This document shows positions 1 to 5,590 of a DNA stretch of 8,755 bases, piece after piece. The stretch covers positions 1-8,755 of the forward strand of contig MEHH01000095.1 in assembly GCA_001940755.1 (NCBI GenBank), read 5' to 3'. Position 1 is the stretch's first letter. Each line of letters opens with the position of its first letter. The stretch is from Candidatus Heimdallarchaeota archaeon AB_125 (GTDB lineage: Archaea; Asgardarchaeota; Heimdallarchaeia; Heimdallarchaeales; Heimdallarchaeaceae). A program made the translations under genes and the position numbers. The notes beneath the pieces are model-generated. The model made no database searches. It was not told the DNA's origin and saw nothing but the letters and a program-made list of their open reading frames with translations.

Positions 1-33
1 AAACGAATTCTCTGGAAACTTGGTGAAAACTAA
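1..33 (+). CDS. possible C-terminal end of an upstream gene (partial)
   Basis: Frame 1 is open from the window edge and reads KRILWKLGEN followed by TAA at 31-33. A run of six T (44-49) follows 10 bases later, as expected after an archaeal gene. Only ten residues are visible and another frame is also open across this stretch, so this is a guess supported mainly by the stop and T-run arrangement. Product unknown. Confidence 0.25.
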   Translation, partial: KRILWKLGEN

Positions 34-43
34 GTATTTCCTC

Positions 44-49
44 TTTTTT
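44..49 (+). terminator. T-run, possible terminator of an upstream + strand gene
   Basis: Six consecutive T in a pyrimidine-rich stretch (37-55), shortly after the possible stop codon at 31-33 and before the promoter of the gene at 112. Archaeal RNA polymerase terminates at T-rich non-template stretches without needing a hairpin. No stem-loop is seen here. Confidence 0.3.
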
Positions 50-78
50 ACTCTATTATCTGAAAAGATTATCCCAAA

Positions 79-89
79 TTATATATATT
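79..89 (+). promoter_or_regulatory. TATA box of the membrane protein gene
   Basis: The stretch ttatatatatt is centred 28 bases before the ATG at 112. With the usual archaeal spacing of about 25 bases from TATA to transcription start, the mRNA would begin at or within a few bases of the ATG, so it would be leaderless. No Shine-Dalgarno sequence lies before this ATG, which agrees. Confidence 0.55.
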
Positions 90-111
90 CTATTCGAAAT
101 TAAAGAAATTA

Positions 112-543
112 ATGCCCATATTAGTTGGTACTCCTGAAAAATATAAATTATACATGTATTCTGCTCTAGGAATAATGTTTGGAGGAGTTGTTACGCTCAT
201 ATTTTCCTTAATATTTCAAATCGTTCCTTTGCTCTACGCAAGTTTTTCAGCAGCAGGATTTGGTTTTTTATTATCAATGGGCATAGCTATAGGTCTTATG
301 AGAAAGAAGAAGAAAGACAGTAATGCTGAGTTTAATATTACAATACCAATACGAATTGTATTGATTTTAGGTTTTGCAGCATGCACTTATTTCATAGTAT
401 TTTCAGCTTATTACAACGAATCTGATCTATATTCTACTAAAATGCTAATCACTCAAGCTATAGCAATTCCAATAGTAGTGATTTCTTTAATAGTAAGTGA
501 TATTCTTCTTAGCAGAAGGAGAAAGAAGAAAAAAGATTCCTAA
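112..543 (+). CDS. small four-helix membrane protein, function unknown
   Basis: The 143-residue protein is not recognised. Four hydrophobic segments are visible at about residues 16-37, 39-63, 79-100 and 111-133. A strongly basic stretch follows helix 2 (RKKKKDS, 64-70) and helix 4 (RKKKKDS, 137-143, ending the protein). By the positive-inside rule both basic stretches and the N-terminus should be cytoplasmic, leaving two short outside loops, one of them acidic (NESD, 102-105). The same heptapeptide after each helix pair suggests a two-fold build, although the helices show no obvious sequence similarity. The ATG is preferred because a TATA box sits 28 bases upstream, consistent with a leaderless transcript. 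The gene converges on the sulfotransferase-like gene with 36 bases between stop codons. It has no catalytic motif; a small structural or accessory membrane protein is all that can be said. Confidence 0.75.
   Translation: MPILVGTPEKYKLYMYSALGIMFGGVVTLIFSLIFQIVPLLYASFSAAGFGFLLSMGIAIGLMRKKKKDSNAEFNITIPIRIVLILGFAACTYFIVFSAYYNESDLYSTKMLITQAIAIPIVVISLIVSDILLSRRRKKKKDS
529..534 (-). terminator. T6 run, possible terminator of the sulfotransferase-like gene
   Basis: Six A on the plus strand give T6 on the minus strand, 46-51 bases past the TAA at 580-582, within a longer minus-strand pyrimidine-rich tract (about 514-537). It lies in the codons for the lysine tail of the converging membrane protein. 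Confidence 0.4.
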
Positions 544-577
544 ATCTGGAAATAAATCTAGAAGGCTAATTTAACTC

Positions 578-598
578 TTTTACAATCTTTTTCTTCTT
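578..598 (+). terminator. T-rich terminator of the membrane protein gene
   Basis: T4 (578-581) and T5 (588-592) runs in a pyrimidine-rich stretch begin 35 bases after the stop codon at 541-543. The stretch lies inside the 3' end of the converging gene, where it encodes that protein's basic RRKRL tail on the other strand. It is consistent with archaeal T-run termination; no hairpin is evident. Confidence 0.4.
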
Positions 599-2142
599 AG
601 AAGAATTACAGTCATTATAAGAACTGACATCATGAAAATTGAAAAATTAATGCTTGTTTTACTAGAGGTTTTTGGAGGTTCTTCAGATACTTGCAGATTG
701 ATTTGTTTAATATTTTCGTGCCCACTCTCATCCTTAATAGTAATAGTTAGGTTGTAATTACCATCTTCCAGATAGCCTAAATCTAAATTTAGTTGTGTAG
801 GTTGCCAGAACTTCTTGAATTCAATCTCACCTTCTTCAACAAATTCCTCCTCAAAATAAATTTCATAACTTCCATTCATTGCATACTTATTCCTAAAGTT
901 GTAGAAGGCTTCCCAATTTACAATAGCTTTTTCACTTGATTTTATCCAATAAAGTGAATCTACTTGAATTATTGGTGAAAACGATACCCTCTTCATTCTG
1001 TAAATTCCAGCAGCAACAACTCCCTCTTTGGGAAAATACATCTCCCAAACGATTTCAGATTTGTCATTTACTTCAACTAGTCTTGCACCTATAGCAGTAT
1101 TTCCTTCGTGACCATGGGTTCCAAAAGTTCCAATTTTATTTCCGTTTGGTAAAGAATCTGCATCACCCCACCAAGCAGAGTGATAGGTTTTTGGTGCTGA
1201 GAACTCATATGTTGTGTTTGCAGTCATTGTGTTCTCATTAATAGTAATTTCAATAATACGAGAACGATGGTTTAGATTATTGGTTTGATTATGTTCGTCA
1301 TTATCAAAACAAATGAAAGAGTTCTCTGAAATAATATCAAGAGCATGACTGTGATAGAAGAGAGCATCTTTTACATCGCCATAAATATCTCTCAAAGTAA
1401 AATCACCATATTCTCCTAAAGACCAGAGTAAATCACCTGTTTTGTGGTCTATTTTATAGAATGTGTTAGTACTTCTACAATTAACATAAAGAACATCTTT
1501 ACTTTGATCATAAGATATGGAATTGGCATGAGTAACATCTGCAACTCCCCCGGTTTCTAAATCTCCAAACGGACACCATTGGTTAAAAGGAACAAAGTCA
1601 CTCATATTCACACTCCATATTAAATCACCACCAGGAGTATATTCTACAACTTGATCATATTGATACTCTGTCCCTTGGTCTTCTATTATATAAGTTTGCA
1701 AAGTGAAGTAGGTATCATTAGCTTCATTTCTTTCAAATTCATGATGCCCTCTGAAATTAAACTGCTCAATCACATCAGTTTCTATATTCCACAGATATGC
1801 TCCAAAATCATTCCCGCACAGAATAGTTGTTGAATTAATAAATTCAACACCCATGAATCCATCAAACCCTATATCTTCCTCTATAATGATGTTACCCTTC
1901 ATATCGGTTAGATATAGAGTTTTATCTATAGTATTATAGTCTATCATCTCCCTTCTCTCTATAACAAAAAGGTTGTATGCGTCAAAGTAATCACCATCTG
2001 AGATAATTATAGGATTACCTCGAATACTAGTGTTCCCAATTATCTCGTTGATGTTTACCTGACTAATCACTCCGTTCGGGATAAGAAGAACTAATACTAG
2101 AAGAAGTGAGTAAAGTTTTGAATTTCGAGAGACACTAGGCAT
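580..2142 (-). CDS. secreted, membrane-anchored arylsulfotransferase (ASST)-family protein
   Basis: Starting at the ATG this is 520 residues; a GTG two codons earlier (2148) is an alternative start. An N-terminal hydrophobic signal lies at about residues 10-27. The middle resembles the six-bladed propeller ASST family, which in bacteria moves sulfate from one phenolic compound to another through a sulfo-histidine. Typical stretches are DVTHANSISYD (about 202-212), the FYKIDHKTGDLLWSLG region (228-243), FYHSHALD (262-269), FDNDEH (279-284) and a WWGDADSLPNGN block (324-335). Histidines 205, 264, 266, 321, 343 and 345 are candidate active-site residues; I cannot say which is catalytic. Residues about 390-486 look like an Ig-like beta domain (GNYNLTITIKDESGH). 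A Ser/Thr/Pro-rich linker, one helix (about 498-515) and an RRKRL tail end the protein, anchoring it with the propeller outside the cell. Substrate is unknown, and many archaeal relatives are untested. Confidence 0.8.
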   Translation of the reverse strand: MPSVSRNSKLYSLLLVLVLLIPNGVISQVNINEIIGNTSIRGNPIIISDGDYFDAYNLFVIERREMIDYNTIDKTLYLTDMKGNIIIEEDIGFDGFMGVEFINSTTILCGNDFGAYLWNIETDVIEQFNFRGHHEFERNEANDTYFTLQTYIIEDQGTEYQYDQVVEYTPGGDLIWSVNMSDFVPFNQWCPFGDLETGGVADVTHANSISYDQSKDVLYVNCRSTNTFYKIDHKTGDLLWSLGEYGDFTLRDIYGDVKDALFYHSHALDIISENSFICFDNDEHNQTNNLNHRSRIIEITINENTMTANTTYEFSAPKTYHSAWWGDADSLPNGNKIGTFGTHGHEGNTAIGARLVEVNDKSEIVWEMYFPKEGVVAAGIYRMKRVSFSPIIQVDSLYWIKSSEKAIVNWEAFYNFRNKYAMNGSYEIYFEEEFVEEGEIEFKKFWQPTQLNLDLGYLEDGNYNLTITIKDESGHENIKQINLQVSEEPPKTSSKTSINFSIFMMSVLIMTVILLRRKRL

Positions 2143-2172
2143 AGACACTAACTCTATTAGATATTCTCTTCA

Positions 2173-2182
2173 ATAAATTTAT
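2173..2182 (-). promoter_or_regulatory. candidate TATA box of the sulfotransferase-like gene
   Basis: The stretch ATAAATTTAT, itself a perfect palindrome, is centred about 35 bases before the ATG at 2142. This predicts a transcription start near 2151 and a leader of roughly 9 bases. In AT-rich DNA such matches are common, so support is modest. Confidence 0.35.
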
Positions 2183-2201
2183 CCTATATTACATTAGTTT
2201 G

Positions 2202-2220
2202 TACAGATATATACTCTGTA
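2202..2220. promoter_or_regulatory. 19-bp palindrome between the DtxR and sulfotransferase genes
   Basis: TACAGATATATACTCTGTA has perfect 6-bp arms (tacaga / tctgta) around 7 bases. It lies 8 bases past the stop of the DtxR-type gene and 20 bases upstream of the candidate TATA box of the next gene. Known DtxR/IdeR operators are 19-bp palindromes, but this sequence does not match their TTAGGTTAG-type consensus. It may be an operator or a weak hairpin; no T-run follows it on the minus strand, which argues against a terminator. Confidence 0.4.
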
Positions 2221-2228
2221 TAAGAAAC

Positions 2229-2963
2229 TTAGATTTCTTTCGCAAGTATCATATTAACAAGATAATAAGGGATTTTTGTTTCCTTTGAATTGTCTTCAAC
2301 AACTAAATCTAAATCGTAGGATAAGGACCACTTCTCAATAATCACATCCTCTCTCACATGAGTTGATACTATTCTTAGTCTTTTTCCTGGTTTCAATCCT
2401 TTCTTTTCTAGTTCAACATAAACTTCCTGTAATGTTGATTCTTTTGGAAAGTGTCTAGCAATCGCTCTTTCGATTATTTCTACAATCTCTATAAATTCAC
2501 CAGGATTAAACAATGCCAAAGGTTTAATTTCTGTAGTAATAGCTTGACTTCTTTCCTTTTGAGGTATGGGGGCACCATATGGTGTTATCTCAGGATTTAT
2601 TTTTTTCTCAATCATTTCTGCTATTTCATCGGTCAAAACATGTTCCCACTTACAAGCTTCCTCATGTATTTTTGACCAAGGAACACCTAGCCACTCAAGA
2701 AAGCTTTCTGATAATCTATGTTTTCTAACAACCTTTCTTGCAATTTCCTCTCCCTTAGAAGTTAACTCAGCACCATAATATGGTTTATATTTAATCAAAC
2801 TTTTGCCAGATAATTTCTTAAGCATAGAAGTTACTGTTCCTGGATCAACATTCATCATTTCTGCAATTTGATTTGTTTTTACACGCTTACTACCATATTC
2901 AAAAAACCAGAAGAAAGTTTCTAGATACTCCTCTTCTGCAGCTGTTACGTCTATCTGAGTCAT
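2229..2963 (-). CDS. DtxR/MntR-family metal-dependent transcriptional regulator
   Basis: The 244-residue protein has the full three-part DtxR layout: an N-terminal winged helix-turn-helix (about 7-75, recognition region NVDPGTVTSMLKKL), a metal-binding dimerisation domain (about 76-136), and a C-terminal FeoA/SH3-like domain (about 148-244, with KGLKPGKRLRIV). Proteins of this family bind DNA when loaded with Fe(II) or Mn(II) and usually repress metal uptake genes. Aligning by eye to DtxR, H82, E86, H100, C104, E107 and H108 match its ligands H79, E83, H98, C102, E105 and H106. E12 and E15 match the acidic MntR positions D8 and E11 rather than DtxR Met10. The Cys points to iron, the acidic N-terminal pair to a manganese-like site, so the metal is uncertain. 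It starts 27 bases after the hydratase stop, probably in the same transcript. No clear Shine-Dalgarno sequence precedes the ATG. Confidence 0.88.
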   Translation of the reverse strand: MTQIDVTAAEEEYLETFFWFFEYGSKRVKTNQIAEMMNVDPGTVTSMLKKLSGKSLIKYKPYYGAELTSKGEEIARKVVRKHRLSESFLEWLGVPWSKIHEEACKWEHVLTDEIAEMIEKKINPEITPYGAPIPQKERSQAITTEIKPLALFNPGEFIEIVEIIERAIARHFPKESTLQEVYVELEKKGLKPGKRLRIVSTHVREDVIIEKWSLSYDLDLVVEDNSKETKIPYYLVNMILAKEI

Positions 2964-2990
2964 GTGAAACCCTGAGGTATATTGAAGAGA

Positions 2991-3782
2991 TTATTCACCT
3001 TTGAATTCAGGTTTTCTCTTCTCAAATACAGCTTTGATTCCCTCTCTTATATCTTTAGTCCTAAAACAAGTCCATATTCCCTTTCTTTCTGCTCTATATC
3101 CTCCTACTATTGAAGTACTCATACCTTTTTTGATAGATTTTTTAGCTTCTCTTAACCCAATTGGAGCATTTTGTGAAATCGTTTCAGCTTTTTCTATTGC
3201 TTTTACTTTCAATTCTTCTAGAGTAACCTTTTCACTAATCAATCCAATCTCAAGTGCTTCATCAGCTGAGAATTTCCTTCCAGTTAGAATAAGATCTTTA
3301 GCAACACTTAGTCCAACAATCCTTGGAAGACGATATGTACCTCCCCAACCTGGAAGCAAACCTATTGTCGTTTCGGTTAACCCAAACAAAGCAGTATCAG
3401 CTGCTATACGTATGTCACAGGAAAGAGCTAGTTCCATCCCTCCACCAAGAGCATATCCATTAATAGCTGCAATTATAGGAAGAGGATGATTCTCAATTTG
3501 GGAAAAAACTTTTTGACCTTTCTTTATTGCTTTCATAACTCTCCATCCAAGAGAAGCAGTCCATTTTAAATCAACTCCTGCTGACCAGCTTTTACCTTCT
3601 GCAAAAATAATAACAGCTCTAAGATTTTTATTTCCTTTCAATGATTTGAGTACTACTGAAAGCTTATCCAGCAGCTTATCATTAAATGCATTCAAAGCTT
3701 TTTGACGATTAAGTGTTATCAATGCAATATTATTATTTTCACCTACAAAATCTAACAGAAGTATTGAGTTATCATCAGTCAT
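2991..3782 (-). CDS. enoyl-CoA hydratase/isomerase (crotonase) family protein
   Basis: A 263-residue single-domain crotonase of normal family length. Family members bind acyl-CoA and stabilise a thioester enolate; classical hydratases add water to trans-2-enoyl-CoA. The CoA/oxyanion-hole loop GKSWSAGVDLKW (63-74) and the second oxyanion stretch ALGGGMELALSCDI (111-124) are intact. Glu117 and Glu137 align by eye with the catalytic pair Glu144 and Glu164 of rat mitochondrial hydratase, with the same 20-residue spacing, so true hydratase activity is plausible. The block PGWGGTYRLPRIVG (144-157) and the C-terminal KAVFEKRKPEF type end are typical. I chose ATG 3782 over the ATG at 3797 because a TATA-like box is centred about 24 bases upstream of 3782, giving a leaderless mRNA; the longer start would lie too close to it. 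It probably heads a transcript with the DtxR-type gene. Substrate chain length is not predictable. Confidence 0.9.
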   Translation of the reverse strand: MTDDNSILLLDFVGENNNIALITLNRQKALNAFNDKLLDKLSVVLKSLKGNKNLRAVIIFAEGKSWSAGVDLKWTASLGWRVMKAIKKGQKVFSQIENHPLPIIAAINGYALGGGMELALSCDIRIAADTALFGLTETTIGLLPGWGGTYRLPRIVGLSVAKDLILTGRKFSADEALEIGLISEKVTLEELKVKAIEKAETISQNAPIGLREAKKSIKKGMSTSIVGGYRAERKGIWTCFRTKDIREGIKAVFEKRKPEFKGE

Positions 3783-3800
3783 GAAATAACAAATCATAGG

Positions 3801-3812
3801 TTATATCTAAAT
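3801..3812 (-). promoter_or_regulatory. TATA box of the enoyl-CoA hydratase gene
   Basis: The minus strand reads ATTTAGATATAA, centred about 24 bases before ATG 3782. This places the transcription start at or next to that ATG and supports it over the upstream ATG at 3797, which lies only about 10 bases from the box. No Shine-Dalgarno sequence is present near either ATG. Confidence 0.5.
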
Positions 3813-3825
3813 TTTATGCAGTGTA

Positions 3826-3837
3826 TTTCCGACAAAA
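3826..3837. repeat. TTTCCGRCAAAA element, copy 1
   Basis: TTTCCGACAAAA lies about 14 bases upstream of the hydratase TATA box. A second copy differing at one of 12 positions is found at 3938-3949. Position next to a promoter fits a regulator site, but this is inferred from the repetition alone. Confidence 0.35.
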
Positions 3838-3903
3838 TATGTTAAAAACAGAAAAGTACAATAGAAAATGATTTAGGAGCTTAAAGCTGTGCAATTCAAA
3901 TTT

Positions 3904-3923
3904 CGATAATACAACGATAATAC
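3904..3923. repeat. 9-bp direct repeat with an 11-bp period
   Basis: CGATAATAC occurs at 3904-3912 and again at 3915-3923, separated by AA. The 11-bp step is about one DNA helical turn, so a protein could meet both copies on the same face. It lies in the 227-base gap between hyuB and the hydratase gene, about 90-110 bases upstream of the hydratase TATA box. Confidence 0.5.
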
Positions 3924-3937
3924 GAAAATCATATGTT

Positions 3938-3949
3938 TTTCCGGCAAAA
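3938..3949. repeat. TTTCCGRCAAAA element, copy 2
   Basis: TTTCCGGCAAAA matches the copy at 3826-3837 in 11 of 12 positions, in the same orientation and 112 bases away. The surrounding 15 bases (3936-3950, T5-CCGGC-A5) are nearly palindromic, with one mismatched pair. It overlaps the T-run that may end the hyuAB transcript. Confidence 0.35.
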
Positions 3950-3973
3950 AAAGCGGTACTCGAGCTGGTACTA
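3946..3973 (-). terminator. probable terminator of the hyuAB transcript
   Basis: On the minus strand a GC-richer segment with two AGTACC copies (plus strand ggtact at 3955-3960 and 3967-3972) runs into CGC and then seven T (3952-3946), about 58 bases past the hyuB stop. T7 is the longest T-run in this gap. Any stem is short (GTAC/GTAC), so termination would rest mainly on the T-run. Confidence 0.45.
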
Positions 3974-4009
3974 GAAAGAAGGTTTCATAGAAACAATGTT
4001 TATAGAGTA

Positions 4010-5590
4010 TTAGTCTTTGTCATATCCTCCTCCACCTGGAGTCTCAATAATTATAATATCTCCTTTCTTAATATCTTTAGTTACTTTAGCAGGAAGATGA
4101 ATCGATTCACCATCTTGTCTTAAGATATTGCGACCTTTGGAACCAGCTTCTCCACCTAACAAACCAAATGGTGCATGTTCTCTTCTTTCACTTTGTATTG
4201 AGAGCATAGCTGTTTCCGCTAGCAACTCAACTGAACGACGAACACCGTTACTCCCTTTCCATTTTCCTGAACCACCAGTATTAGGTATTATTGAATACTC
4301 ATGAATTCGCAGAGGATAATATCTCTCTAGAACTTCAACTGAAGTATTCCTAGTATTAGTCATGTGGCTGTGCTTTGCATTGGGGGGAGTATAATCTTTT
4401 CCAGCACCAATTCCTCCTGCAATAGTTTCGTAGTAAGTAAATTGTATTCCTTTAGGATTAACACCACCAATAATTATGTTATTCATGGTTCCACTACTCG
4501 CAGCAGGTACTTCGTCTGGGAACAATTGTGCAAATGATCCAATCATAACATCTGTTATTCTTTGGCTTGTTTCTACATTTCCAGCAGCTACTCCAGCTGG
4601 AGGTTCAGGGTCTACTAAGGTGCCTTTTTTGGTTTTTACCTCCAAAGTTTCATAAAGTCCATAGTTTGTTGCATAGTCTCTAGAAACTAAACAACGAAGA
4701 ATGTAATATGTTGCCGAGAGTGTTACTGCATAAGGAGCATTAATGTTTCCTTCTACTTGAGGATCAGTCTTAGTATAATCAACAATAAGCTTGTCTCCTT
4801 TTCGTTGCACTTCAGCTGTAATTGCAATGGGTTCCTCTCTCACCCCATCATTATCCATATAATCAGTATAAGTAATAATTTCGTTTTCAGGAATGGTTCT
4901 TACTAGTTCCAATGAAGCATTTCTTGATCTTTCATTTAAGAAGTCAATAATCTTCTGAACTCTTTCAAGAGAATATTTCTTCAGAAGAGCATGGAATTTT
5001 TTCTCACCTATCTTTGTTGAAGCAAGTTGAGCCTGAATGTCTCCTTTTCTTTCAGCCGGAACACGAATATTGTCAAGGAAATAATCAAACCATTCTTGAT
5101 TTAGAACCCCATCTCTTTCCAAAATAGTTGGATTTATAACAAATCCCTCTTCATCAAGAGTATACTTTCCACTTGGCATAGAGCCGGGGACTACACCACC
5201 AACATCTGCATGATGACATCTATTTGCAATATAACCAACTAGTATTTTATCAAAGAAAATTGGTTTAACTACAGCTATATCTGGGAGATGGGTTCCACCT
5301 AAGTAAGGATTGTTTGCAATGTAAATATCACCATCTTTGATATTGTCTTTACCAAAATACTTGATTAAAGCCTTAACTCCCTCTGGCATGGCCCCAAGAT
5401 GAACAGGAATATGCTCAGCTTGAGCAATCAATCTACCTCTGTGATCCATTATAGCACTTGAGAAATCTAATCGATCTCTAATATTGGGGGAAAAAGCTGA
5501 TCTCTGAAGAACGATTCCTGTTTCTAAAGCTACATTTTTTAGAGATTGGTTAATCACTTGAGCCTCAATAAGACTAAATTTAGAACTCAT
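4010..5590 (-). CDS. hyuB: hydantoinase B/oxoprolinase-family subunit (HyuB-like)
   Basis: A 526-residue protein close to the usual length of the HyuB family, the partner of HyuA in ATP-dependent N-methylhydantoinases, 5-oxoprolinases and the related acetone and acetophenone carboxylases. Recognisable blocks in order are RSAFSPNIRDRLDFSSAI (31-48), HIPVHLGAMPEGV (60-72), NNPYLGGTHLPDI (93-105), NRCHHADVGG (123-132), the KHSHMTNTRNTSVE block (406-419), GGSGKWKGSNGVRRS (439-453), ERREHAPFGLLGG (468-480) and a glycine-rich end, TPGGGGY. The His/Asp residues of THLPD and HHADVGG are likely active-site or metal residues. The ATG overlaps the hyuA TGA as ATGA, and GGAGG lies 7 bases before the ATG, so translation is coupled. 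HyuA and HyuB are expected to make a cytoplasmic complex in which HyuA activates the substrate with ATP and HyuB completes hydrolysis. No third, gamma-type carboxylase subunit is adjacent, favouring a hydrolase over a carboxylase. Substrate is unknown. Confidence 0.9.
   Translation of the reverse strand: MSSKFSLIEAQVINQSLKNVALETGIVLQRSAFSPNIRDRLDFSSAIMDHRGRLIAQAEHIPVHLGAMPEGVKALIKYFGKDNIKDGDIYIANNPYLGGTHLPDIAVVKPIFFDKILVGYIANRCHHADVGGVVPGSMPSGKYTLDEEGFVINPTILERDGVLNQEWFDYFLDNIRVPAERKGDIQAQLASTKIGEKKFHALLKKYSLERVQKIIDFLNERSRNASLELVRTIPENEIITYTDYMDNDGVREEPIAITAEVQRKGDKLIVDYTKTDPQVEGNINAPYAVTLSATYYILRCLVSRDYATNYGLYETLEVKTKKGTLVDPEPPAGVAAGNVETSQRITDVMIGSFAQLFPDEVPAASSGTMNNIIIGGVNPKGIQFTYYETIAGGIGAGKDYTPPNAKHSHMTNTRNTSVEVLERYYPLRIHEYSIIPNTGGSGKWKGSNGVRRSVELLAETAMLSIQSERREHAPFGLLGGEAGSKGRNILRQDGESIHLPAKVTKDIKKGDIIIIETPGGGGYDKD

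Noticed and set aside
1651..1833. 60-codon plus-strand open frame
   Set aside because: Antisense to the sulfotransferase-like gene, with no supporting signal.
2451..2778. Two overlapping plus-strand open frames inside the DtxR gene
   Set aside because: They are antisense shadows of the metal-binding domain coding region, with low-complexity translations and no start signals.
3001..3489. 162-codon open frame on the plus strand
   Set aside because: It lies wholly antisense to the enoyl-CoA hydratase, which has intact family motifs; the plus-strand translation resembles nothing and has no promoter or ribosome site.
5587..5590. HyuA/HyuB junction as a frameshifted fusion gene
   Set aside because: Each protein is full length with its own terminal motifs, and the ATGA overlap with a GGAGG site is normal translational coupling.
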